NCBI GenBank assembly: GCA_016703065.1
Contig: JADJCU010000001.1
Coordinates: 868,001 to 932,000 of the forward strand
Length of the DNA stretch: 64,000 nt
Source of the DNA: a bacterium
GTDB taxonomy: Bacteria; Electryoneota; RPQS01
Direction: 5' to 3'
The notes beneath the pieces were generated by a model. That model saw nothing but the letters and a program-made list of their open reading frames with translations. It did no database searches and was not told the DNA's origin. Both the position numbers and the translations under genes were made by a program. This document shows positions 27,147 through 35,054 of this stretch, piece after piece (the stretch's first letter is position 1; each line of letters starts with the position of its first letter).

Positions 27147-27236
27147 CCAGCGTACCGCTGGACCTAAGGTGCTACGCCAGAATTTGGGGGTCGGTGATTC
27201 TGCACACGCGGGCGGATCGCCATCCGCCCCTACGAT
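27147..27236. repeat. Single dispersed copy of the CCAGCG...CGCTGG repeat
   Basis: CCAGCGTACCGCTGGACCTAA (27147-27167) is identical to the start of the 124-bp tandem units. Later GCGGGCGGATCGCC (27208-27221) also matches them. The middle differs. A GGCGGAT-CGCC-ATCCGCC hairpin (27211-27228) recurs in altered form at 63371-63388. Confidence 0.8.
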
Positions 27237-27279
27237 CAGAATACCTTTCTTCCCCCGGAGGACCGGGGGGAGACCGGAC

Positions 27280-28662
27280 TTAGTGCCCGCTACTCTGGCT
27301 GGGGTCGAAGGTGAAACCGGCATTCTTGAGGACCATGGAAACGTCCTCCTGAATTGAGTCGAGCTTGGCTTGCGATTTCGCCTCGATGCGCAGCACAAGC
27401 GTCGGCTGGGTGTTCGAGGCGCGCACCAGGGCCCAACCGCCGTCGAAGTTCACGCGCACGCCGTCCAAGTCAATCGTCTCGAGGCCGCGGCCCTTGAAAC
27501 TCGTCTTGACCTTGTCCACGACGTCAAACTTCACTTCATCGGGGCAATCCACGCGAATCTCAGGCGTCGAGAAGGTCGGAGGTAAGTCGGAGAGCTCCTG
27601 CGCGAGCGAATGCGGCAGACGCGAGATGATCTCGAGCAGACGTCCGGCGGAGTAGATGCCGTCATCGAAGCCGAAGAATCTATCGGCAAAAAAGAAGTGA
27701 CCGCTCATTTCGCCCGCAAGCGCAGCGCGCTCTTCCCAGAGCTTGCTCTTAATCAGGGCGTGGCCCGTCTTCCACATGATGGGTTGGCCGCCATGCTTCT
27801 TGACATCGGCGAAAAAGTTCTCGCTGCACTTCACGTCGGCGATGACCTTCGCGCCCGGCATGTCTTTCAGAATCGAACGCGCGAAAAGCGTCATCAGCAT
27901 GTCGCCCCAAATGACTTTACCCGATCCGTCTATCGCGCCGAGTCGATCCGCGTCGCCGTCAAAACCGATGCCCGCTTCAAGTTTGTGGTCGGCCACGAGC
28001 TGCTTCAGCGCGACGAGATTTTTCTCGACCGTCGGATCGGGATGGTGATTGGGAAAGTTGCCGTCGACATCGGTGAAAATGTCAAACACTTCGGCGCCAA
28101 TGGCGCGGAAGATCTCCGGGCCGCAGAGTCCGCCGACGCCGTTGCCACTATCAACCGCGACGCGCACCTTGCGCTCGAGTTTCAGATTCGCGGTAAGCCA
28201 CGCGATGTACTCCGGTAGAATGTTGTAGCTGCCGGCGGTCGCGCTCGACTTCTCATAGTCCTGCCGCTCGCACAGCCCGCGAATCTCCTGAATCATCGCG
28301 CCGTGAATCGAGGTCTTGCCGTAGGCCATTTTGATTCCGTTGAACTCGGGCGGATTGTGCGAGCCGGTGACCTGAATCCCGCCGTCAGTCTTCAGATGCA
28401 CAGCGGAGAAATAGAGCACCGAGGTCGGCACCTGCCCGACGTCAATCAATTCGAGGCCCGTCGTCAAGAGACCAGATTTCAGATCGCTGACAATGCGTTC
28501 GCTGGTGAGACGGCCATCGCGGCCAATCGTGAATTTCTTGGCGCCCTTGCGGCGAATGAACGTGCCGATTCCGCGGCCCAATTCATAAACAACTTTCGGC
28601 GTCAGGTCATTCGCGACGACACCGCGGATATCATACTCGCGAAAAATGTTGGGGTTCAGCAT
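27280..28662 (-). CDS. Phosphomannomutase/phosphoglucomutase
   Basis: A 460-residue alpha-D-phosphohexomutase interconverting sugar 1- and 6-phosphates. All four domain signatures are present: active-site serine in 'VTGSHNPPEFNGIK', Mg-binding loop 'GFDGDADRLGAID', sugar-binding 'GEMSGHFFFADRFFGFDDGIYSA', and the phosphate-binding loop 'VRASNTQPTLVLRIEA'. It resembles AlgC/ManB-type enzymes able to supply mannose-1-phosphate for GDP-mannose; substrate preference is not certain. It is the last gene of a minus-strand series. Confidence 0.94.
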   Translation of the reverse strand: MLNPNIFREYDIRGVVANDLTPKVVYELGRGIGTFIRRKGAKKFTIGRDGRLTSERIVSDLKSGLLTTGLELIDVGQVPTSVLYFSAVHLKTDGGIQVTGSHNPPEFNGIKMAYGKTSIHGAMIQEIRGLCERQDYEKSSATAGSYNILPEYIAWLTANLKLERKVRVAVDSGNGVGGLCGPEIFRAIGAEVFDIFTDVDGNFPNHHPDPTVEKNLVALKQLVADHKLEAGIGFDGDADRLGAIDGSGKVIWGDMLMTLFARSILKDMPGAKVIADVKCSENFFADVKKHGGQPIMWKTGHALIKSKLWEERAALAGEMSGHFFFADRFFGFDDGIYSAGRLLEIISRLPHSLAQELSDLPPTFSTPEIRVDCPDEVKFDVVDKVKTSFKGRGLETIDLDGVRVNFDGGWALVRASNTQPTLVLRIEAKSQAKLDSIQEDVSMVLKNAGFTFDPSQSSGH

Positions 28663-28704
28663 GGGGAAATATGAAATGTGAAATAGGAAATAGAAAGGAG
28701 GGAA

Positions 28705-29325
28705 TCACGCGCGACCGGTCACATTCGATGCGCTTCGACAGCGTTCCAACTCTTCCTCCAGCGTCTTCAGGACATCGAGTCGGTTTTCGATGCGGCGGAG
28801 GCTGTGACGGGAGACAGACTTGTCGCGGCGCTCGATGACCAGTGACGTGCCGTCAAGCGAGAAATTGTGAATGTCACGCCACTTGCCGGAGAAGGAGCTG
28901 ATCAGACGGGAGCGCAGTTTGAAGCCGTCGTTGGTGCAAGTGAGCCTGCGCAATGCGGTGATGCGGTGATGAAAGATCCCAATCACGATGGTCATGACAC
29001 CGACAAGCATCAGAAGCGATCCCGGCTGAAACCACTTGCCCGGATGCAGCTTGTGATAACCTTCGATGACAATCACAATGCCTGCAATGATGTCGAACCA
29101 GCCGACTTTGCCGTGGCCATGCGCGCCGTGTTTCCATTCGCGTTTCAGCGATACAATCAGTGCCACGCCTGCGATAATCCCGATGATGTCAATCCACAGA
29201 TGTTCGGTATGGCCTGACAAAATCGCCGACACACCGAGCACAATCAGCATGATTCCCGGCGTCGCATGATTCATCATCTGTGCGCGGCGGGCACGGTCGG
29301 TGAGGTGAAGCTGAAGCGTGCGCAC
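28705..29325 (-). CDS. Small polytopic membrane protein of unknown function
   Basis: About 206 residues: four transmembrane helices (about 22-130) with a His-rich loop ('REWKHGAHGHGK'), then a soluble C-terminal part ('WRDIHNFSLDGTSLVIERRDKS') that could be a PH-like beta domain. No family is recognised. The GTG start at 29325 lacks a Shine-Dalgarno sequence; ATG at 'MMNHATPG' (about 29277) is an equally likely start. Confidence 0.55.
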   Translation of the reverse strand: MRTLQLHLTDRARRAQMMNHATPGIMLIVLGVSAILSGHTEHLWIDIIGIIAGVALIVSLKREWKHGAHGHGKVGWFDIIAGIVIVIEGYHKLHPGKWFQPGSLLMLVGVMTIVIGIFHHRITALRRLTCTNDGFKLRSRLISSFSGKWRDIHNFSLDGTSLVIERRDKSVSRHSLRRIENRLDVLKTLEEELERCRSASNVTGRA

Positions 29326-29358
29326 GCTGAGATGATTGCGGAAAAGTGAATACAGAAG

Positions 29359-29404
29359 CCCCCCTTCGTCCCCCCAAATCCGCAGACGAATTCGGGGGGA
29401 GACC
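29359..29404. repeat. G/C-run palindrome, copy A
   Basis: CCCCCCTTCGT then CCCCCCAAATCCG...ACGAATTCGGGGGG: an imperfect hairpin bounded by C6 and G6, with a second C6 before it. Copies B (62016-62060) and C (63508-63549) have the same plan in opposite orientation. Confidence 0.75.
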
Positions 29405-29414
29405 GGAGGCGGAA

Positions 29415-29846
29415 TTATGCGAGCTTTGCTTCGAGGGAGATTTCGGCGGAACCCATCAAGAGACGCGAAATCGGACAGCCGCCTTTGGTTTCGACGGCGA
29501 TTTCGTGGAACGTAGCGGCATCCATACCGGGGACTTTGGCCGTGCAGACGATGTGCGACTTCGTGACGGTCGGTTTGCCGTCGACCATATCGAGCGAGAC
29601 GTGCGCGACGGCTTCAATATGCTCGGCGGGATGTCCACCCTTTTCGAGCCCGCCAGAGAGCGCCATCGCGTAGCAGCCGGCATGCGCGGCGGCGATCAGC
29701 TCTTCGGGATTGGTGCCCTTGCCGTCTTCGAAGCGATCATGGAAGGAGTAGTTCGTATTCTTGAGCGTGCCGGAGTCGGTCGTGAGTGCGCCTTTGCCAG
29801 CTTTGAGCGTGCCGCTCCACACGGCGGTAGCTTTGCGAATTGCCAT
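29415..29846 (-). CDS. osmC: OsmC-family peroxiredoxin-like protein
   Basis: A 143-residue protein of the OsmC/Ohr family, which reduces organic hydroperoxides with a pair of thiols. The two reactive cysteines are in 'AAHAGCYAMAL' (about 58) and 'TKGGCPISRLL' (about 123). The residues around the first Cys fit the OsmC branch better than Ohr. Placed after bshA, it may use bacillithiol or a dithiol reductant; that link is inference. The start is set at the ATG of MAIRKATAV, since the upstream frame is not conserved-looking. Confidence 0.9.
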   Translation of the reverse strand: MAIRKATAVWSGTLKAGKGALTTDSGTLKNTNYSFHDRFEDGKGTNPEELIAAAHAGCYAMALSGGLEKGGHPAEHIEAVAHVSLDMVDGKPTVTKSHIVCTAKVPGMDAATFHEIAVETKGGCPISRLLMGSAEISLEAKLA

Positions 29847-29901
29847 GGGTAATTGTCCTGAACGTGTTGATGTTTGTTTGCGATGAAGGCGAAAGACGAT
29901 A

Positions 29902-31065
29902 TTAGGCGCTGGTGTCGGAAGTGGATCGTCCCCGGCACTTGGCCTCGGTCTCGCGCAAGGTATCGGTGTAGAGTTTCTCGTACTGCGGAATGATCGAATC
30001 AATATGAAAGACTTCCTGCGCGCGGCGGCGTCCGGCGCTCCCCATGGCGCGGCGCAGTTCCGTGTCCTCGACCAGCTTCAGCGCGCTTGCGGCCAGTCCG
30101 TCAATATCACCCACAGGATGCAGGAAGCCCGTTTCGTTCTTAATGACCACTTCGGGCAGGCCGCCGACATCATAGCCGACGACGGGCATCTCGCAGCTCA
30201 TGGCTTCGAGCGCGGAGAGGCCGAAGCTCTCTTTGTTGGACGGCAAGAGGTAGATGTCACCGACCGACAGCAGATCAATCAATCCGGTCTGCTTGCCCAG
30301 GAAGCGTACTTCGCCCTGAAGGCCAAGCTGCCGCACTTGAAGCTCGGCAATACTGCGCTCCGGGCCGTCGCCGACGAGGACGAGTTTGGCTTTCACGTTT
30401 TGCCGGACTTTGCTGAACGCGGAGATGATATCGGGAATGCGCTTGACGGGGCGGAAGTTGGAGATGTGCAGAATAATCGGCTCATCGGTCGGAGCCAGCC
30501 AGTCGCGGCGCATGACGCACAGATCGCGCTTGTATGCTTCTGTGTCGATGAAATTGTAGATGACGTTCGTGTGGCCGGTGTAGCCGATGTTCTCGCGCGT
30601 TTCACGAGCCAGATCGTGCGAGACGGCGGTGACCGCATTCGACTGTTCGAGCGTGAATTTCACGACCGGCGCATAGGCCGGATGCGCGCCGACGAGCGTG
30701 ACATCCGTGCCGTGACAGGTCGTAATCACGGGCGGGAGGCCGCCGTGCATTTCGCGGGCCAGATATGCCGCCGTCGCATGAGGAATCGCGTAGTGCGAAT
30801 GCAGCACATCAAGGCCGTACATCTTCACGCAGTTGTGCAGCGTCGAGGCGAGCGTCAGCGTATAGGGAGTATTCTCGAACAGGTCGTAGCCCACGACCGG
30901 CACTTCGTGAAAGTAGACGTTCTCCTGAAAGGCAGGCAAACGAAAGGGCCGTGCCGTCGAGAAAAAATGCACCTCGTGTCCGCGCACGGCCAAGGCGCAG
31001 CCAAGCTCGGTCGCAACAATGCCCGAGCCGCCGTACGTAGGATAGAGGATGATGCCGATTCTCAT
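29902..31065 (-). CDS. bshA: N-acetyl-alpha-D-glucosaminyl L-malate synthase
   Basis: A 387-residue GT4 glycosyltransferase that joins UDP-GlcNAc and L-malate, the first step of bacillithiol synthesis. BshA-specific sequence is clear: 'YPTYGGSGIVATELGCALAVRGHEVHFFS', 'HSHYAIPHATAAYLA', 'TTCHGTDVTLVG', 'SNFRPVKRIPDI' and 'NKESFGLSALEAMSCEMPVVGYDVGGLPEVV'. Three bases separate it from hicA. With bshB1 and bshC in the same run, the full pathway is encoded here. Confidence 0.96.
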   Translation of the reverse strand: MRIGIILYPTYGGSGIVATELGCALAVRGHEVHFFSTARPFRLPAFQENVYFHEVPVVGYDLFENTPYTLTLASTLHNCVKMYGLDVLHSHYAIPHATAAYLAREMHGGLPPVITTCHGTDVTLVGAHPAYAPVVKFTLEQSNAVTAVSHDLARETRENIGYTGHTNVIYNFIDTEAYKRDLCVMRRDWLAPTDEPIILHISNFRPVKRIPDIISAFSKVRQNVKAKLVLVGDGPERSIAELQVRQLGLQGEVRFLGKQTGLIDLLSVGDIYLLPSNKESFGLSALEAMSCEMPVVGYDVGGLPEVVIKNETGFLHPVGDIDGLAASALKLVEDTELRRAMGSAGRRRAQEVFHIDSIIPQYEKLYTDTLRETEAKCRGRSTSDTSA

Positions 31066-31068
31066 GGG

Positions 31069-31302
31069 TTACAGATCATTGAGAAGATGCAGAAACTGCT
31101 CGAGACTTATGTCTGCGTCTCGGAGTATCGAACGAAGCAAAGGCCGCGCGAGAACACGCGAGCCATGATCGGGAACACACGCGGTCCTGCCATCTTCATG
31201 ACGAAAGATGACGTGACTGCCTCGCTGGCGGCTGCGCTTGAAGCCAAGGGTCAGAAGCAAGCGTTCCATGTCCCGCGCAGCAATCAGAGGCAACTTTGTC
31301 AT
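31069..31302 (-). CDS. hicA: HicA-family mRNA interferase toxin
   Basis: A 77-residue double-stranded-RNA-binding-like toxin: 'RDMERLLLTLGFKRSRQRGSHVIFRHEDGR' with catalytic His in 'GSH', and 'SILRDADISLEQFLHLL'. HicA toxins cut mRNA until bound by HicB. Its ATG overlaps the hicB stop by four bases, placing the antitoxin gene first. It sits inside the bacillithiol operon, three bases ahead of bshA. Confidence 0.88.
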   Translation of the reverse strand: MTKLPLIAARDMERLLLTLGFKRSRQRGSHVIFRHEDGRTACVPDHGSRVLARPLLRSILRDADISLEQFLHLLNDL

Positions 31303-31517
31303 CCGGCGACAGCTACGGTCTGAAGTCCCACAAACACGGGCAGGTCGTCCACGTCTTCGCCAAGGTCCTCCAACACGAGTTCGACCACTTCTTGCATATT
31401 CTTCTGCAATTCGTCGAGCGTAGCGCCTTGTGAGTGAGCGCCGTGAAGACCCGGTACAGTTCCGACATAGAGCTTTGTCTCGGGATCATACTCCACGAAC
31501 ACAACAAACTGCCTCAT
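31299..31517 (-). CDS. hicB: HicB-family antitoxin (short form)
   Basis: A 72-residue antitoxin with the partially degraded RNase H fold: 'VFVEYDPETKLYVGTVPGLHGAHSQGATLDELQKNMQEVVELVLED'. It lacks the C-terminal helix-turn-helix or ribbon-helix-helix domain of longer HicB proteins, so it probably cannot repress by itself. The ATG overlaps the stop of the SET-domain gene by one base (TAATG); the longer upstream reading is part of that other gene. Confidence 0.88.
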   Translation of the reverse strand: MRQFVVFVEYDPETKLYVGTVPGLHGAHSQGATLDELQKNMQEVVELVLEDLGEDVDDLPVFVGLQTVAVAG

Positions 31518-32017
31518 TACTTCCCCGCTTTCTTCTTTGCCGCCTTCTTCACGACTCTCTTTTTCTTCGGTTTGATCAGCATATTTCCTGAGCAATTCGG
31601 CGCGCCGCAGTTACAGCGATACTTCTCTTTCCAGTCGTCGTGCTCATCACCTTCACCGGTCAGGCCGTAGTTGTAGGTCAGCTCTTCGCCGACTTTGATG
31701 GAACGAATCGCTTCGATGAAAATGCGGCCCCGGTCCTCGACGGGTTCGCAATTCGGATCGCAGGAGTGATTGATGAAGCGCGCGTCATTGCCGCCCACCG
31801 CCGCGTCAATCGCCACCGCGCCGTCGCACATTTGAAAGAGAAACGTGTGGTGCCGCTTCATTTTAGAATCGTCATAACGGCGGTCGGCTTCATCTTCGGG
31901 AATAATCTGGCCCGTGTATTCGATCACACGCGTGCCTTTGCGAATGGCCTTCGTGGCAAACGCGCCCTTGCCTTGAATATCGGAGCCGCGAACGACGAAG
32001 TAGGGAGAATCTGGCAT
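31517..32017 (-). CDS. SET-domain protein-lysine methyltransferase-like, with lysine-rich tail
   Basis: A 166-residue eukaryote-type SET domain. Visible are 'GKGAFATKAIRKGTRVIEYTG', the SAM/knot motif 'NHSCDPNCE', 'GEELTYNYG' with the catalytic Tyr, and a post-SET zinc motif 'YRCNCGAPNCSGNML'. The last 18 residues (KPKKKRVVKKAAKKKAGK) are nearly all Lys/Ala/Val, resembling histone H1-like tails. Bacterial SET proteins methylate lysines on DNA-binding or ribosomal proteins; the target here is unknown. It follows a second SET gene and precedes hicB. Confidence 0.9.
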   Translation of the reverse strand: MPDSPYFVVRGSDIQGKGAFATKAIRKGTRVIEYTGQIIPEDEADRRYDDSKMKRHHTFLFQMCDGAVAIDAAVGGNDARFINHSCDPNCEPVEDRGRIFIEAIRSIKVGEELTYNYGLTGEGDEHDDWKEKYRCNCGAPNCSGNMLIKPKKKRVVKKAAKKKAGK

Positions 32018-32061
32018 GATGTTAGGTATGAGGTGAGAGGTATGAGGTCTGAGAATGAAAT

Positions 32062-32544
32062 TCAAGTAAGGTGCCGGTACTTTTTCGGAATCTTGCGGTC
32101 GAGCATGATCTTGCGGCACTTGCGCGAGCCGCAATGGCAAACATAGTCTTCAAGCCACTCTTTCTTGAATGGGCCTTCGAGGTAGAGATGGTAGTCGTAG
32201 AGAATCTCTGCTCCCTTGGGAATCTTCTTTCGCGACCGAATGTAGACGCGCTCCGCTTCTTCAATTGTCTCGCAATTCGGGTTGCAGGAGTGATTGGCGA
32301 ACTGCGCGGCGTTACCCCGGCGGTTTGCGTCAATCAGCCAGCCGTTGTCGAGCGTGAAGATCACGGTATGATGCGCTTCAGGCTTGCTCTCGTCGATGTC
32401 GGGCAGGTCTTCAGGCGGCATGCGCGTGCCCTTGTATTCAATGATCAGCGTGCCCTTCGGGATGTCTTTGCGCGCGAACAGTCCGCGCCCGTGCAGTTTG
32501 CTCTTCTTGACGAACCAATATTCGCCGCGGGTGACTATGGGCAT
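32062..32544 (-). CDS. Second SET-domain protein
   Basis: A 160-residue SET protein related to its neighbour but clearly diverged: 'LHGRGLFARKDIPKGTLIIEYKG', 'NHSCNPNCETIEE', 'GAEILYDYHLYLEG' and post-SET 'YVCHCGSRKCRKIML'. All core motifs are kept, so activity is expected. It lacks the lysine-rich tail. Its first ten bases overlap the end of bshB1, so it is coupled to the bacillithiol genes. Confidence 0.9.
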   Translation of the reverse strand: MPIVTRGEYWFVKKSKLHGRGLFARKDIPKGTLIIEYKGTRMPPEDLPDIDESKPEAHHTVIFTLDNGWLIDANRRGNAAQFANHSCNPNCETIEEAERVYIRSRKKIPKGAEILYDYHLYLEGPFKKEWLEDYVCHCGSRKCRKIMLDRKIPKKYRHLT

Positions 32545-33257
32545 AGGGTCAGGGGGTTGTCAACTTTGACCGGTTCGCGCAGGTAGAAGACCTCGGCATA
32601 CTTGACGCCGATCTGGTCGCCGAAATAGCGCGCGCGGCGCTCATGACGTTCAAAAAACGCGGGCTGCGAGAGGATCGTCGTCGGATCGGAGCTGTTCGGA
32701 TCGAAGAACTGCGACTTGTGCGCACGCGCCGCGCGCAGTTTGTGCTCCCAATAGTCGGTCACGTCAACATAGACATTGCAGTCCATCATCCACGACGAGG
32801 GCCAATAGAGCAGCCGTTTCGGGTTGTGCGGTTCATATTTCGCCGGGAAGTTCGCGGCTCCCGCGACGAACATCGAATGTTTGACAAGCTCACTCGTGCC
32901 TTCGTGATCAGGGTGCTTGTCGTAGCCCCAGTGCGTGAGCACCAGCGTCGGTTTGTGACGGCGAATGCACTCGACGACCTTGACGCGGCGTTCGTGCGTG
33001 TCCTGAATCTGGAGGTCGCCCAGATCGAGGACCTCGCGGAATTCGAAGCCGAGTATCTGCAGGGCCGCCTGTGCTTCGGCCGCGCGAATTTCCGCGTTGC
33101 CGCGTGAACCGCGTTCGCCGCGCGTCATGTCGACCATTCCGATTTTCGCGCCCTGCGCCTGCATGCGCAACAGCGTGCCGGCGCAGGAAAGCTCAACGTC
33201 GTCGGGATGCGCGCCGATGGCCAGCACGTCTACTTTCTGGGTGTTAGGTTCGCTCAT
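32535..33257 (-). CDS. bshB1: N-acetyl-alpha-D-glucosaminyl L-malate deacetylase
   Basis: A 240-residue LmbE/PIG-L-type zinc deacetylase, second step of bacillithiol synthesis. Zinc motif 'GAHPDDVELSCAGTL' and 'HWGYDKHPDHEGTSELV' are intact; 'RGERGSRGNAEIRAAEAQAA' is typical of BshB1. It lies three bases after bshC and overlaps the following SET gene. Confidence 0.94.
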   Translation of the reverse strand: MSEPNTQKVDVLAIGAHPDDVELSCAGTLLRMQAQGAKIGMVDMTRGERGSRGNAEIRAAEAQAALQILGFEFREVLDLGDLQIQDTHERRVKVVECIRRHKPTLVLTHWGYDKHPDHEGTSELVKHSMFVAGAANFPAKYEPHNPKRLLYWPSSWMMDCNVYVDVTDYWEHKLRAARAHKSQFFDPNSSDPTTILSQPAFFERHERRARYFGDQIGVKYAEVFYLREPVKVDNPLTLCP

Positions 33258-33260
33258 GCG

Positions 33261-34928
33261 TTATTCGGTAATGACGATGTGATGCGCCGCGCCGTCGGCG
33301 GGCAGCGTGTCGAGAATTTCCAAGAGACCGTGAATGCCGTAATGCAACAGCGCCCACGCCGTGCCGTAGATGCGCTCCATCGGTTTGCCATTCGGACGGA
33401 CGGCGAAAAGCAGCTTCTGCAGCCGCGCAAGCTCCACGGCGTGCCGCTGCTTGATCGCCTTGTTGGCCTTTTGTTCGAGCTGTTCGAGCGGATGCAATGC
33501 CTTGCCAATCGTTGCGCCGAGCGCTCCTTCAAGCGTCGGGTCGAGATCGTGGAGCAGCGATTTCAAATTGCCGAACGCCGATTCAATCGCAGTCTTAGCG
33601 GCCGCAAATTGCCCCGTGGTGTGGTGTTCGTCCGCCGATTCGAGCAGCCGTTTGATCAGGTCGTGCTCGGAGTGCATGAACACATCTTCCCACGAAAGGC
33701 CGAGTTTCTCACGCAGGCGCTCGCACTTCTGCTCGGCCAGCGTCACAGAGAGCCGGGGGAACAGCGACGGCGGCGTGACGTTCAACAGGGAGTAGAAGGG
33801 CGCGAGCTGCGCGTGATACTCAAGCTCTCCCGGTCCGCCAACGTAGGCAATTGAAGGCAGAACAAAATCCTGATAGAGGGGCCGCAGACCGGCCTTTGGA
33901 CTGATGCTCCACTCGCCGCGCGCCACTCTCGCTTTCAACTCGTCGGGACTCACACGCTCGCTTGAACCGTCGGGATGCTTCACAACTCCATCAAGGGTGA
34001 CTGCGCGCCGTACGAAGTCGTCCCCGACAACATAGAAGAAATGTGCATCCGGGGTCGGACTCATCGGACCGGTGAAGCCCTGCGCGCGCACTTCAGCGGA
34101 ACGGGCCACGAACGTATCGCGCAGCTGCTCACGCCGGTCAATCACGCGCTCCCAGAGTGGCTGAGCGAGTGTCTTTAATCCGTTGTGACGGCCTTCGCAG
34201 ATGAACAGTCCGCGTTCACCGAGTGTCGCCGCGAGCAATCTGCCCATTGCGGTCGAGAGATCGCCGTCACCGTAACTGTGCTCCAGCGCTTCGGCGGCGT
34301 CGCCGGCAACATCGGGCCATTCGGCAAGCAAGCTGTGCAAACCCGCCAGCGACGATTCGCCCAGCGGGTAGCGGCCGACCTCCTGATTGGGAAGCTCGTG
34401 CTCAGGAGTGAAGCCGAGGGCTCCTAACGTGCCGTTTGCCGTGGGAAAGTGAGTGGCGCGAATCTCAGCGAGATCGTGATCTTCGCCTTCGAGCCAGAAG
34501 AGGGGCAATACGGGGAACTTCAGTGTCGCCTCGAGGGCGCGAGCCAACCGTACCGTGTGGTAGGCTTTGACTAAAGTGAAAAAAGGACCGCCGAGATAGC
34601 CTACCTGCTGTCCGGTGACGACAACGACCGCTCGCCCTGCCCGCAAATGCGAGAGGCGCGCTACTGTCGTGTCGGGAAGTCCGTAGAGCGCACCTTCCTC
34701 GGCCAGAAGGTCCGCAAGCTGTGGGAAAAACGGGTAGCCGGCGAGGCGTTCTTCTGCGGTTTTGCGGCAGGCCTCCGGGTTCGCAGGCGAGCGGGCGTAT
34801 AGTCCTTCCGCCGCAGGCAGTTCCGCCACAACGGCCCGCCACGCCGGACCGAAACCCGGGAGTCTGTCATAAGAGATTGTTGCCCGGGCTGTGGCCCTCG
34901 TTACCACCGATTCCATCCCTTGTTCCAT
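33261..34928 (-). CDS. bshC: Bacillithiol synthase (putative cysteine ligase)
   Basis: A 555-residue protein of the BshC family, which adds cysteine to glucosaminyl-malate to finish bacillithiol. Typical blocks are 'VVVTGQQVGYLGGPFFTLVKAYHTVRLA', 'LPLFWLEGEDHDLAEI', 'GPMSPTPDAHFFYVVGDDFVRRAVTLDG', 'KAGLRPLYQDFVLPSIAYVGGPGELEYHAQL' and a C-terminal coiled coil. First gene of the operon bshC-bshB1-SET-SET-hicB-hicA-bshA. Two in-frame ATGs lie 12 bases apart; neither has a clear ribosome-binding site. Confidence 0.94.
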   Translation of the reverse strand: MEQGMESVVTRATARATISYDRLPGFGPAWRAVVAELPAAEGLYARSPANPEACRKTAEERLAGYPFFPQLADLLAEEGALYGLPDTTVARLSHLRAGRAVVVVTGQQVGYLGGPFFTLVKAYHTVRLARALEATLKFPVLPLFWLEGEDHDLAEIRATHFPTANGTLGALGFTPEHELPNQEVGRYPLGESSLAGLHSLLAEWPDVAGDAAEALEHSYGDGDLSTAMGRLLAATLGERGLFICEGRHNGLKTLAQPLWERVIDRREQLRDTFVARSAEVRAQGFTGPMSPTPDAHFFYVVGDDFVRRAVTLDGVVKHPDGSSERVSPDELKARVARGEWSISPKAGLRPLYQDFVLPSIAYVGGPGELEYHAQLAPFYSLLNVTPPSLFPRLSVTLAEQKCERLREKLGLSWEDVFMHSEHDLIKRLLESADEHHTTGQFAAAKTAIESAFGNLKSLLHDLDPTLEGALGATIGKALHPLEQLEQKANKAIKQRHAVELARLQKLLFAVRPNGKPMERIYGTAWALLHYGIHGLLEILDTLPADGAAHHIVITE

Positions 34929-35054
34929 TCTGTAAGCAATTGCAAAATATACCGATTCGAGCCCGGTTTGTCAAACACAAGTAGGTGCTATTATGGTTCG
35001 AGCAGCATGTACGAGAATTGCTTTTCTCTAAGATAAGCCTATATTTACTTTCTT

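Noticed and set aside
26949..27398. 149-codon minus-strand frame before the phosphohexomutase end
   Set aside because: It overlaps a terminator and a repeat, and translates to low-complexity Arg/Pro/Ser sequence.
30004..31323. 439-codon + strand frame opposite bshA and hicA
   Set aside because: Antisense shadow of BshA caused by high GC; the opposite strand carries conserved domains throughout.
31069..34928. bsh-SET-hic region as a genomic island
   Set aside because: Gene junctions overlap by a few bases and composition matches the flanks by eye; no integrase, tRNA or direct repeats bound it.
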